Shown piece after piece: positions 25,001 to 39,082 of a stretch of 64,000 nucleotides of DNA. This DNA is from Nymphaea colorata. Its lineage: Eukaryota; Streptophyta; Magnoliopsida; Nymphaeales; Nymphaeaceae. The notes below the pieces were generated by a model that saw only the letters and a program-made list of their open reading frames with translations, was not told where the DNA came from and ran no database searches. The translations under genes were made by a program, and so were the position numbers. The DNA is taken from NCBI RefSeq assembly GCF_008831285.2, contig NC_045151.1, forward strand, positions 367,544 to 431,543, written 5' to 3'. Position 1 is the first letter of the stretch. Every line of letters starts with the position of its first letter.

Positions 25001-28000
25001 AAAAATCGTTAACATTAAAATTGGACAAATTTGGACTCAGTCAACATTGACCGAGTTTGAAAAAGGTCAAAAATGACCTTGGGTGCGTTGACCGCACCCG
25101 ATACGGTCAACGCAGTCTAGGGCCGTACTCGTGTCCTACCCGTACCGTGCGGGTACTCCTCCCATGTGATAGAGCTTAGTTCTAGTCAGTTGAGTGGCAG
25201 TTACTAATCTTTAGCCCAAGAAGAGGCAATTTGACAAAGTAAAATGTGGTAAGGTACTAATCGGTCAGTATCAAAGCGGTAGCAAAAGTAGATTAGTTTT
25301 AAATAGGTATGGGCATTGGGCCAGCCCGGCCCGGCCCAGCCAGATAAGAGTCAGGCTCGGCCCGCCCGATGCCCGAAACCCGAGCCCAGACTTGGCCCGG
25401 TTAAAATTTTTTTTTAAATAGAAAATAAAAATTTTTGAATATAAAAATACATTTTTAATAATGTAATATATATAATTATTAAATAAAAATAATATAAAAA
25501 AAGTAGGCCGAATAAGGCCCCGTCGGGCCCACCTGGGCTGGTTTGTTCTGGCTCGGGCCCAGCTGGGCCGGGTACCGGGTACCCAAGCCCGAGGCCCATG
25601 CTTAGTTTTAAATGAACTAATAGCCTGGGTTTCGACTACTTGCGAATGGAGTAAAAGCAGTTCATTGTGGTTGGTGAGGACCAAAGAGGAGCTATCAGAA
25701 TGAGGAAACAAGCTGGTTATGCTAGAGGAAGGAAGGAAAAAGTTCCTGCTACAACTCAGAACAAACGAAAAATTACTCATCCTTATGCTAGGGGAAGGTG
25801 TTTTAATAAAAACTCCCTCTTCTTCATGAATGAACGACTTTTCTGAACCAAGTCATCTTAGCCACTTGAAAATGGAAAAAATAAAAGGATGGTGTTTTCT
25901 GTTCTCAAAAGTTTTGGCTGAAAGATTTATCCCCACAATTTGAAAGAAAGTGGGAAAGCTTACTCTTTTTCTTTTGCCTGCAATAGTACGTGACTTCTTC
26001 CAAATCTTGGACCTTATCAAGTTCTATTTAGCAACTTATCTATATGACTTCATAGGAAAAAAAAAAGAAACATGTGTTCTTTACTCTTATGCAGGGGCCT
26101 TGTGTATAGAAAAGCCTGAACTTTTGGTTTGATGTATTAATGTAGATATTGGAGGAGATCTGAATGATGAGAAATTTACTTCCTGTTTTGTTTTCTCTTG
26201 TTGTTTGTCCATTTCTTTCTTTGCAATACAAACTAACCACAGATCATCTGCTCTTGTTGCACAGGAATGTGTACTAGGTAAAGGTTGGTAAAGGGTTTTT
26301 TTTTTTTATGATAAAAGAATTCAATCATTGTGTGAAGTGGAAAAAAAAATGTTGTTATTCTGGTGCTGTACCAGAAAAGTTGCATGGACAATTTACTATC
26401 ATACTGTCTCTATTGCTTATCTTCTTTTTTTACCATTTAGTTTTTGGCAGTTAGCTAGTTAATTCTGTTTAGCTCTTTGAGAACTTGTTGGTTTTATTCA
26501 CTAGAGATAACTATCTTTCTTGCTAGGGATGATGATATGTTACTCAAACCATTCACTTATCAGGTGTTAAGGGCCATCAAATTAGGTCAGCAGGTTTTGC
26601 TCAAAAATTTGTTTCACTGAACATCCACATGAACATGGCCAGTTTTTTATGTCTGGTGCTGCTGATTATTGTGGACATTGATTACTTACCGAGCACTACG
26701 CAGCATATGCACTCATTAGTGCCTCTTCTTTATGTATTCTACCATCTAATGGCACCTTTGTCAACCCTATGCAACTCAATTGGACCATGTAATGTATAAT
26801 TAGTATAAGAGTGCTATTGTCATATTGTCTACTTGCTGTCATATCCTTGTGTACAAAAAATGATGGTGTTGTTCTTTCTGTTTTACTAGTTTCAGTACCG
26901 AGTTTGCTGCTTTTGGTTATGAAATTCTGTCAAATGTCAATGCATTGCACATAAATGGCCATCAAGTGGTTAAAGAGAACTCTGTAGTAGCACCCTTACC
27001 CTCAATTCCTCATGGTTAAAGAGCACTTTGTTTAGCATGCTTAAATTCAATCAGCCACATGTTTGATAGTTTTCTCTTCTTCAAATGGATTTACTCCATT
27101 TGACTTGTAAAATAATGCTTGTACTTTTTTCAGGCCATTGCTGCTGCTCTTGCTAGAAATTTGGAGAACTATCATGTTTTTTTAATTACTCATACAACCC
27201 ATGAGGTATGAGCTGCAATATTGCTTTCAATTGACAATTAAGGCTTATACAGTTTTTTTTTGGTTTGTCCATTAGGACAGTAGTTTCTTATTAATGGTTT
27301 GATAATCTTACAGTATCTGAGCATGCACATGTTAGCAGAAAAAGTTTCCTTTGTTCCCATATCAACACCACCTGTCCTTTCAATGCAGGAACATGATGAT
27401 GGTTAGTTTGCAACCTCTTCTTCAAGCTTTTTCCCTTGAAACTTAGTTATGAATTGAATAAACATAAAACCTTGTGTTTATTCTTGCCTATAAAAAACGA
27501 TATGACCTTAAAAACTCTTAACCATTTTAATGATCTAAATGTGGTTTGATACAGATGATTTATCTTTCTCTTCCCGGAAGGTGGCCATTGATGAGAGACA
27601 CAAATTGGAATGCCTTTCTGCAGTAGAGAGTGTGTTTGAAGAAAGCTCATATTTGACTGGAGATTTTATTGCAATGAACTTCTTTGCTTTGGTAGTAACC
27701 CACCTAGTTTATGTTTCTAGCTGCCATATACGTTCGTACAATATGTTATTCTACCTTAGAATTTCCTTCATATATGAAACTATTCTGATTGCATAGCCAT
27801 TCAGGAAGGCTGGCATCTTGCTGAACTATTTCGGGTTCCTTGTGTTGTTACTGCACCTTATGTTGTTCCATACAGGTGTGTACTGTTTCAAGCTCAAGTT
27901 TTTAGTACCTATAACTTGTCTTTCTACTGCAGATTGATACTTGGTATTTTTCTTTATATTCTCCTTTTGGAGTCTATAGTTGCTCCTTTTCATGTTTGAG

Positions 28001-31000
28001 GAAAATCAATGATTTGTAAGCACTTCATGTGATACGGGGATGGGAAAGCCTATTTAGTTTAGAATGAGGGAATACATGGTATCAGATTCAGAGGTAACAA
28101 TGCATAAAAAGATGGCTGTAAGAAGTCAACCTGGACAGGTTACTGTTCATGGATTATTGCGTGAAATATGAGCAGTGAATGCTAAGCTGTAGTACACAAA
28201 TACTGATAAAGTTAAGAGAACTAATCTTTGATTAACCTCGAAAGAATCCCTAACTCCTCTTTATATAGACTAGAGGAGAGGGAAAAGTTACAAGAAAGTC
28301 ATTAAAAAGAAACATTATTACACAAGTGCCCTCTCAAGCCTAATACTGAATATAAACACGTCTTAACAAATACTATGATGTCTTTGTTTTCCTCTCAAAT
28401 AGAGGTGACACTGGTCATATATAAGATGTGTTATAACTTACATATAATGCAGTGGGAAACGTAAAATGTGTTTGAATAGCATGACAAATGCAAGAATGCT
28501 GAAATATTTCCACCCACATACCTTGCTTTCCTGATTTACCGTTCACCTGCAGTCTGCACATGTAGTGTGCAAATTTACCATCTAGTCTTTATTGTGTAAC
28601 ATTGAAATTCTAATGCAAATAAAAGATTCTGCAAAGCCTACTTTACATACGTTTTGAAAATGGTTTGTGACTTAACTTCACGTTTGTATATGTAGAAAGA
28701 TGATACTGTGCAAATTCTATCTGTTCCTGGGCTTTCAAAATTTAATTTCTTTAACCCTTTTTGCATGATTTTGGTGTTACGATGGTCACTGGTGCAAAGA
28801 CTTGTTTCCCTCTTATTTGTCTATAATACAAATCATTAATTTGAAATTCAAACAGTTTGGAGGTCTAAGGGCTACTCCATCAAGCAAGTTAATAATCAGC
28901 AATGTGAACTACTTAGGTTAGTGATTTTAATGCGACAATTTTAGAAGAGGATGAAACGTAGTTGAAGAATTCTTCTTGAGAATGTTTTCTACTGGTTGTT
29001 CTCGGAGACATTTATGACTTTTCTTTCCCCTTGGGAGGCCTAGCATAGATAGAGAAAGAAAAAAAGGAAAGAATTTCTCCTCAGATGTTTTCTGTTCAAG
29101 GTTCTGTTAGGGTGGTGAATTGACAAACACAGGAGATTTCTTCTAGGGCTTGTTAATGATGACATTGCACAAAATTCAGATTCCCATCCATGCTTCTGTG
29201 GTGAAGAGGCTTTCCTTTTTATGGTACCAAACAGTCTACTACATTAAGGCTGCATACCGTTGGTTTCCTTTCCAGAACTGAAGGCTTCTGAGATCCCTTT
29301 ATGACAAGTAAGGATCTCAGAATCTCAGATCACCATGGTTGGGCCATGGAGCCATGAACCTCACCAATTTGGAACCTATGATGCTCATTTTGAGTTATGG
29401 ATTCAATGTTTACAAAATCGTGGGTTTGGCATATGTCTTACGAGTTATGCCTTATTTGGCAATGACCAAACCAGTTCCATGAGTTACGAATTCATGCTAT
29501 CAAATGCTTCTTCACTGTCTTTAGCATGACGTCAGTGTTCCTTTATGCGTATTGTTTTCTGATGTAGCATGCCTTCATCATACGAGAGCCGATTTGAAAA
29601 TGATTTTCCACTTCTATTTAGATGCCTCCAAGATGCTCCGCCAGGCAAGGTAATTGAGTCAAGTTATCACTTTGAGCAATTTACTCTTATTGCAATCATG
29701 AGGTTTTCCATTTTACTAACTGTGGCATTTTTATTTCCCTGCACAAGTTACTATTTAATTGAGAAGTATTCTTACAGTGGGAAACAACATTATACTTGGG
29801 ATGTCAAAATTCTTAGAGGCACAAGAAAATCTGCTAGTATTTCGTGAAATGAAAATTAAATGCAAGCATGGGTATCATCAATGCGGCTCTGTTCTGCAAT
29901 TCATCAGCAGAATTTTATTGATTCTAGAATTCCCAGGAAACTTATTCTTGACTCATGCATGGTCGTACTTCCCAAGGATAACCATGGAAGGATATGTTAA
30001 AGATTGTACGATTTGGATCGGGTCAACCAGACCCGACCCATCTTCTCCACACGCCCAATCATAATGGGTGGTGGCATACTTGTATTTTTTAACATTGTTT
30101 TGTGTATTTTATTGTATACCAAATCAGTATATAATGATATCAAGAGGCAGACGTTAGTGCTCGCTTTCTTCTCTCTCTCTCTCTCTCTCTCTCTTGTACG
30201 TGCAACCCGTTCCTCTTTTTGCCTGAGATTGACTTTAGACAAAGCTGTCATTAAAATCTGCTGCACATCAGGAGAAATGTTCGATGCTGCAAACGTGTTC
30301 AATACAGTTGACCCTGCTGCCTTATTGTCACACCTGACCTGGTTTCCCTTGTTTTGAGGATTATGCCAACATTCTGACTTCACATCTCCTTTCTTATTGC
30401 AATAGAAACAAGTAGGTATTCTTCGTGGTACATTTGTCTGTGCATTTGTATTAGGTGTAGGAAGAATACTTTTCCCCATCCCTACCTTTGAGTTCCAAAC
30501 TCTTGGACAACTACCATGCAAATTATGGGCTCCAGTGACCAACACATTGTGACTGCCAGAATGCACTAATTCTTGTCGCTGCACATGAGTCGCTTCATGT
30601 TGAATCAATTTCGCTTTCAGATCTTCAAAAGAGGCAAGAACATGCAATGCTTCTAAAGCAGTGCAAAAAACATCAAATTCAGACCCCAATCCACTCAAAG
30701 CCTGTTGTACCTTGTCCTTGTCGCTGGCTGGGTGTCAGATGATTGCAAGTTGATCGCTGACATTTTTTATTTCATGTATGTACTCCCAAGACTGAACGTG
30801 TTCCGCGCTTGATATCTTGAAATTGCCTATTGAATTGTAGAAATCTGGTTTCTGATATTTGAGAATATGTGGTAGCGAGAACATTCCACAACTCAAGTGC
30901 TTAAAAATCATCATCAACACCCACTAGAACTTCCTCTGATAGTGTAGAGGTGATATAGGCAACAAGAGATTGATCATGTGCCATCTACGTCTCATATTCA

Positions 31001-34000
31001 GGATTGACTTCTGCAACGGTTTCTTGAACTTGCACTGCAGCATTCTTCACCTCTCGCATGACCCACTCAGGTGGCGCAGGTGTAGTGCCATTGAGATGTC
31101 CATAGAGACGATGACTCTTGATGAACGGAACTATTTGACGTTTCCATGTTGGTATGGTTTAGCTTTTGTGAGATGAGTTGAGAGAGGAAATTGGACGACA
31201 ATATGTTGGAATTCCGGTTGTGATCCATACTTGTAGCAATCAGAAAGTTGGAGATTAGGGCAGAAAGTTGGAGATTAAGACCCACGACAGAGATTAGGGC
31301 AGAAATTTGGGAATTAGGGCAGAAAGTTGAGGATGAAATTTGGGGATTAGGGTAGAAAGTTGGGGATTAGGGCACACGGCAGAGATTAGGGCAGACGCGA
31401 GGGATTAGGACAGAAATTTGGGGATTAAGACAGGAAACAAAAGATTAGGGTAGAAATCATAGATTCTTACCAAACATTCTCAATGGCAAAACCTTGCTCT
31501 GATACCATGTAAGATTTTGATATCTAATGTCAAACCACCGGATGAAGTTAGGTGCAAGAGGAGAAGAAGAGGAGCGGGCTTCACGTACAAGAGAGAGAGA
31601 GAGAGAGAGAAGAAAGAGAGCAGCAACCCTAACGTCTACCTCTTGATATCATTATATATTGATTTGGTATACAATAAAATACACAAAACAATGTTAAAAA
31701 ATACAAGTATGCCACCGCCCATTATGATTGGGCATGTGGAGAAGATGGGTCGGGTCTGGTTGACCCGATCCAAATCGTACAACCTTTAACAGGATATACA
31801 TTATACATTAGTAACTCCATAAAATGTTTTGATCAGGAAAATAGGTTTGAGGCAGGTCTAATATTGTTGTTTATATTGTGTCTCTCCATCATAAGATCTT
31901 CTATCAAATCTATTATCTTCTCATTGTATTTAATCTTGCAGAGGGGAGAGCAAGAGATTTAAAATAGCAGTTTTTGCATTTTCCTGGTTATGTGGTTATA
32001 CGTTGCCATGCTTGTCCCAGACTGTATTTTGTAGAAATAGGTAGTTATAATCTCTATCCATCTTGTAGGTTTCATGACAAAGAGTTAAGGGATGAAACAC
32101 ATGCTCTATGCACTTTAAAGGGCTGTTCCTTTCTTATTTGCATGTCAACATGATTTAGCCTTCCAAACTACCTTTTGCCAGTGGTTGACCTGTTCCAAAC
32201 TTACTAGTTTGCCTTGGTGCTGTGGCAGAAAACATTACTGCAATAGGTTTAACTGCTTCCTATTTAGATGCTGAGTAGAAGGATGATATGCCAAAGGATC
32301 AGATGCATGACGTTATCATTGCAAGTTTCAATTCCATTTTCATACTTGGTTGTTCTTTACTTTGTTACCCATATATTTGGACTTAAGTATTTCTTGGCTT
32401 TACTTCTTCACTGTGTTGGCATGCTGTGCTGAAGGCCAACTCTTCCAGATGCAAAATATGGTTCGTGTATATCAGGGTGCTAGTGAGATCCAAAAACAGA
32501 GAATATACAAATCTTGAAGTGCCTCAGTTGGTTCATGTAGCTTTGTTACCAATTTGATGCTAAATTTGTTGCATACTTCAAACAAGTGCTGCTGTTTATG
32601 CTATTAAAATGAACTATGATAATAGTACAGATAATTAAATTAATTTTTGAAAAAGAAAAAGAGACAATAGCTAATAATCAATTCCTCAGCCAAAGGAAAG
32701 GCTCAAGTATTTTTAGAGGTTAAAAATCCTAAGCAAATCACAGGTCCAAGTTAGATTCTGTATCCCACTAAATCCAAATTGAATTTCAAAATCTCAATAT
32801 ATACTGTAAACGTTTTGAACAAAATGCAATCTGGAAGACTGGAACTAAATGGATGTTGCACCCAGAACATGTTGCTTTTTATTTGGCAGATATTTGGCAA
32901 GTAATGCATGTATATATACAGTATAGACGTGTATGTTGTATATATTTTTTGTTTGCTTAGAAGATGTCTGTGATTCAGTCGTCACAGATGTTTGACTTAT
33001 GAATAGGTTAGCTGGAAAGATGTGACCCACTGGATGTGGCCACTTTTTACAGAAAATTGGGGATCTTGGAGGAGCCAGTGTTTGAGGCTTAGTGCTTGTC
33101 CTTTAACGGTCAGTGTCTCCATCAAATCAAGTTAAAGTTATTTTTATTGAAGGCAGCTGCTCTTTGTGTAATAATTTACATCCCATCTCATATTATATCT
33201 CGTTCAAGCATAAGCATGTCATGACTAAAGGGGTTCTGTAGCAAGTCATGGGGTGGTATAATGGAATGCAGGATCCTGTTACTGGCCTTCCAATGCTGCA
33301 TGATTGGCCGCAGTCTCCATTGCTTCTGTAAGGTTCCTTTGCCTTTGCCTTGAATGCATTTATTGGAGAATATAAAATGATTCGTTCTGTGTGTCGGTGA
33401 ATGAATTCTGTGTATTAAATAAATTAAGTGCCCTATAAAAGGGTTTTGTGAAGTTTTGAATGAGTCTTGATGGAGTTTTCAACTTCTGGAGAAGGCTTTA
33501 ATAATCAGTCCAATTTTTATTCCTTTTTTGTGTAAGATTGCTTACAAGTTACAATGTCTCTTTTCAATTCGATGTTGTTTCCAGCAGATTACATTAAATT
33601 ATTAAATGTTTCTATTATTCAGTAAAATGCTTAGTGAGATTATTAACTGCAACTTGCATATACTTGAAATGCTAGATATGAGTCCTCTTTCCCTTTGCAT
33701 TGATGTTCATGAAGATCAACCTAAGAATTATGATCTTCATTCCTCAAAACAGATAAAAGGAACAAGAGAAAACAAATATAACTTTTTTTCTGTATCCATT
33801 TGTCTGTGTAGTGTGCATGCCTCCATTCAAAGTTTAATTGGTCTCAGAAATGGTGTTTTACTTGGTCCAGGAGGCTTCTGTACCGTTGATCCAATCCCCA
33901 TCATCAAAAAGTTTTGACAGCAAAAGGTTGGGATGGTATATCTTTTGCAGGTGGAAATGCCAGTAATATTGTCTCAAATAAGCACTATTTATGAGAATGA

Positions 34001-37000
34001 TTAACTGGCTATAAAACAATGTGGCATCTGCTTTAACCATTTTTATTGGGATAGTACTCAAATTTGCATTTCATGCTGAGAAGGTGCTAATCCTAGTGTC
34101 TCAAGTACTCCGCTTACTGAGATATAGTATGTTTGTACAATGTATGTATTCCTTTATCTCCATGCTGGTCAAATGCCAGGAAGTTTCTTAGTGGTATCAT
34201 TTTTGACGACCAGCTTAATTTTTATACTGCATTTGGGGTTCTTTTGATATTCAACATGTCAGAAACTATCAAGAATTTCTCTTTCTAGGTTTCCACACAT
34301 TCCTTTTATCGAATTTTGGTAAAAGTTTCACATTAAATTTCCCAAAAGTTTGACCAATGCCTGCTTTACAATGTGACAGATATGGATTCAGCAGGGAAAT
34401 TGTGGAGTGCCCTGGTAATTTTTTCCTTCTTTTTTCTGGCTTGCACAAAGGAACTGAATTTGGTTGCATATGCTTCCAGGATCTGATTTCTTTTGTTTTT
34501 GTTTTTTGGGGTACTTTTTTTTTTAATGAAAAGGTTGCTGCCTAGGGATTCTGATTCATTTGAACTAATCCCTTCTATATGAAAACTTTCATTCTGACAT
34601 AATTTTTCAGTTCAAGCTACCTCCTTAGCTCTGAGAATTTCAAGTGCTTCACCTTTTTATATATTCAATAATTCAATATTTAGCAACTAATGAAGACAAA
34701 AGTACAGCCAATTATAAAAATTCCGATTATTAAAGGATTCACACAATAATTATCCATGAGCTCTTAGCAAAGCCGGAGGAACATACCATGACAGCTACTT
34801 TTGAAGAGCCCAACCATCTGATTTTTTTATGTTAATTAATGGTATTGGATAATTGAGGCAATTTAGTTGGTCATTTTCTTCTTTATGGCAGCCAAAAACA
34901 AAAGAGAATTTCGTAAAGGGGGAAGCTAGTGTTTGGATGTTCTCTCAGACAATCTGATGGCTTACATCAAATTTTACTTTCTCCTGGGACCCTTAATGCA
35001 GATGAACTTGAATTCACTTCCTCTTTGCAAATCAGGATCATTTTCACAGTTGTTTAGCTTCTTTCCTCATCACATTATTTCTAAATAGGGGCTTATTTTG
35101 ACATTTAAACTCCTTTGTTGTTTTTATTATGATTGATGCCACTTGGACTACAATTTATGGTTGGACCAGTTGCTTGCCTTTAAAGCCTCAAGTTTCTTCT
35201 CCCTCAAGAGACAAAGCTTTCTCTTCCTTTCTTCAAAAGAAGAGAACAGCATCATTCTCTTAAATCAAACATTTATACATTGTTTAATAGTTATGATATC
35301 CCAAGTATGCGAGGAAAGAGTTGAGAATAGTCTTACATGAGTTTATACACACTTGTCTGCCATACTATCAGCTCTCCTGGTTTCTGGTTTTTTGGGCCAT
35401 GAACCAAAGTTGGCCCTAGGGTAGTTTGGATCCGATAGACGAGGGCAAAGTTAGTTTTGGACTGAGCTCGCCAAGTTCATCTCAACCGGGGGTACCACAT
35501 GCGTAGACGTGTGTGCCAACCTCATATGTGTGTGTGGACTTGAGAATAGTCCTGTATTGAGGATTTTTCAAAATCTTCAGGGTTTTAAACAGTATTGTCA
35601 ACTGTAGGGCAGTAGATGTGCAGGTCACATTTGTCTAGTTAGTTTTATGAGAAACATATGGGTTGGAGTTCATTCAACATTTCCTTGTATATATTTATCA
35701 TCATCCGCTATAAATGTTTAAACTAGAACAAAGAATGTCTTATCACCTGATTCAACTTTACATTAGTTGAGCCTGCCGCTTATCAGCTGCTGTCATTAAA
35801 TGGGAATTGGTCATCTGCTTGAATTTTCTACATTGGATGAGCTTGTGGAAGGGCAAAGATGAGCTAGTTAAAATTTCCCTTTCCCATCTTTGATGTAGAA
35901 TTGAGGAATTATTGACTGCACCATAGGTTTTAGGACCATAGGCAATAAGCTGTGGATGGTTCATGAGTTTGATTAAAAGGCTGCAAGATGAAGAAGATTT
36001 GTGTCTGAATACCAGGGTATGCATCCTTCACCATTAGGACAAAGGAATGGGGTTAGGGTTTTGGTTTAGGGAGCAGCCAGAATAAAGCATCATAAGCATA
36101 AGCCTCATAGGTCACCAATTCCAACACATCCAAAAAAGTTGGTTCCTTCTCTTTTTGTTTGAAAAAAAGTCATTGCTTACTATTTTTAATTCACTGTGGT
36201 ATGAGTTTTATTTATTAGTGGCCTTTGCAACTCTTTTGTTTCTGTTCTTTCATCACAGACTACTGGCCATCAAGTGTTCATGATTGTGGGCTTTGGTTTC
36301 CACCTTTGAAGTGGGAATTTTCATGCACCAACTGTGGACAAAGTGCAGCCAGATTCCCTTCAGAAGAATCTGCTATGAATCTTAAGCTATGCATGAACCA
36401 TAGTGCTCTGCAGAACTTTCTTGAGGAAAAATCAGGAACCTGCTCACCAATATTTATAGGATTGAGTTCAATAGGAAGGTACTTCTTTTCCACTTATTTA
36501 TTGATAACATTTTTTGTTGCTTTTACCAGCCTAGCATTCTTTGCATTGGGAAGTAATACATTCTGTCTTTGTCATGGCACAAGTCAGCTTTATTGTTGTC
36601 AGTGGAACATTAGTCAATTTTATTGTCTTTTGAGCAAGATTCAAGAAAGTAGCCATCTATGGGGTGAGCCTTTTAAATATGCAATGAAGCATAAAAGTCA
36701 AATGATAAAAGACTACGGTTGCTACTATATGATGCATCAAGTTATTCATAATAAACAACATATGTAGGTGGCAGATTGACAGCTTCAGAGGAGTGTGGTT
36801 TTGAACTTGAATGGAGCAGGTCAAAGTCCAACAAGGCTAGACACAGACTTCACCAGAAGACCGTTTCATTGTGTTAAAGTTTTGTCAAAATTTATCTGCC
36901 AAAGTTTCCTGTTGTCCTCATGAAAAGACTTATAGCTTTGCCATGATGATATCCTTGGATGGTTGTTTTTCAAGTTTGTCCTTGTTAGAATTGAAATAGT

Positions 37001-39020
37001 GTGGCCTTAGTTTGTAGCGAAAGTAGTCACAAAAAACGCCGTTATTTAAAAAAAAACGCGTATTATACGTTAAAAACGTCTTTACCGTATAAAACGGGAA
37101 TAAAACGTGTTTTTTTCAAAAAAACGTTTAAAAATAAAAGACGCGTATAAAACGCATTTTATACGCGTCTTCCACGTTTTTTAAGACACATGTTTTTAAA
37201 AGAAATGGCACGCGTGTAATATTTGTAAAAGAATTGGTTTTTTTTTAACTTGGATGCTCCTTTTAATGGCAAAAACATCTTTTTAAAGGATGGCATGCGT
37301 TTAATATTTGTAAACGAATTGGTTTTTTTTAACTTGGACGCTCCTTTTAATGGCAAAAACATCTTTTTAAAGATGGCACACATGTAATATTTGTAAACGA
37401 ATTGGTTTTTTGAAACTTGGATGCTCCTTTTAATGGCAAAAACGTGTTTTTAAAAGAGAAAGGGGCTTATTAACTTCCCCCATCCTCTCCTTCGTTTTTC
37501 CCTTTTTAATTTTCCCTTTTCCCGCCTCTTGCTGGAGTTCACTTGCGAGGGGAAGGGGAAGAGTTTATTAACTTTAAACTTTATTTTCAATTTAAATTTT
37601 ATTTTCAAATTTTAAGTTGGCAAATTGTTTCAGACGTGTACCTAAAAATTGTTGCTTATCTAGCTATTTTCCAATGTTTTTTTTAATTTCTCATTTATTT
37701 TATTTTTATATAATTGTTAGGATTATTTATTTATTTTTAAAAAATTTACCGACTTTTTCCCGTTTTATTCCCGAGATTTTTTTCCTTGCCGTATTATACC
37801 CGTTTTTTTCCTCACCGTATTATACCCGTTAATGTCTTATGTGACAATGGTTTGTACCTTGAATGCCACTACCTCCACTGACTTTTCTCCTACCTAGTGA
37901 TGTATCCGTGCATTATGTTCTCCATTAGGTATATAACTTTATTTGATTTATTTGGTAAATATAAGGCAAATCTTCTGAAGTTTGATTATCAGCCAAATAT
38001 TTTTTTTTGGTTTGTGTAAAAAGTTGCAAATGACCCATTCGTTCTCTTGTTTTTTCGTTCCTTTTTGATATGCAAGCTAGGTCTAGGTAAGATCCTTACT
38101 AGATTTTGTTAACAAAGATACATTCTGGATACTGAATCTACTTGAAGCTTCAAGCCTGTCCCCCTAGACAGGTAGATGGAGCTCTTATTGGCGTAGCCAT
38201 TCATTTTTTTTCATCTTTACCCATCAATGCATCTGGAGGTTTATATGTTCCCTGTATGAGCATGCTGTTAGTTTTCCCTGTAACCTTGTGCCTATTTTCT
38301 TGATACGCCTGAGTTCTTTCTATAACTTCTCTTTTTTATCTTATGTTAATTGTGTTTTGAGTCTGTGCTTGTTTCATTGTTCCTAAACTTAATAATGTGG
38401 AGACTGTTTGTGGCTTATTTTCTGTTTTCTATGAATACAGAAACTGCACCTGAAAACAGACAGCAGTTAACTACATCATTTAAGAAGAAAAAGATTTTTT
38501 TCCTTGATATTATCATATATTTTAGAAAAATGGCATCAATTGTCAGCAATAATGATGAATGGTAATAATATAACAATACACCTATGACAATGAAAAAAAT
38601 TGTTCCTGATAACTTCTCTTTGGATCCAAAACACATCTGGTCAGTTAAAGTTGCATGAGGGGCATACTGACATGTGGATTGGACTGTCCAGTTTGCTTGT
38701 TGATATGTTTGTCATGTGGTGCTTGAATGTGTTAACTGGAGTTGGAACTTTGTTTTCTAAATTTAAAATTCAAGCATGAATTTTTTCTTCTTTAGCTGTC
38801 TACTTTTGCTCTTTATTGCTACCTTTTCAATTGCAAAATCATTTCCCTTTTATTGCTTCGGTCTATTTGATTTTTAGTTTAACAAGTTCCTGCATTCTGG
38901 CTGTGCGGTTCATGCCTACGGGTTGCTCTTCATCTATGTCACATAGGTATGGGTACGGGTACTGGTGCGGGTACGGGTACGGATCACTTTAAAAAAACTT
39001 GGGTGCGGGGGTACGGCCGT

Positions 39021-39082
<62 letters not shown>

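Larger units (their letters stand above)
29995..31791 (-). mobile_element. Copia-derived LTR element with inverted LTRs, no pol
   Basis: The element sits in intron 6 of the glycosyltransferase gene. It starts TGTTAAAG and ends CTTTAACA, the TG/CA ends of an LTR element, and is flanked by the 5-bp duplication GGATA (29990-29994 and 31792-31796). The right LTR, primer-binding site, leader and gag are all on the minus strand. The left LTR is partial and lies in the opposite orientation, so the LTRs face each other. No protease, integrase, reverse transcriptase or RNase H region is present, so the element cannot transpose on its own. Sub-parts are listed separately. Confidence 0.88.

Noticed and set aside
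37010-37860. Possible CRISPR-like or satellite array because of regularly spaced repeats
   Set aside because: The repeats are contiguous units of about 84 bp without spacers, inside a transposon with a target duplication, in a plant nuclear gene.
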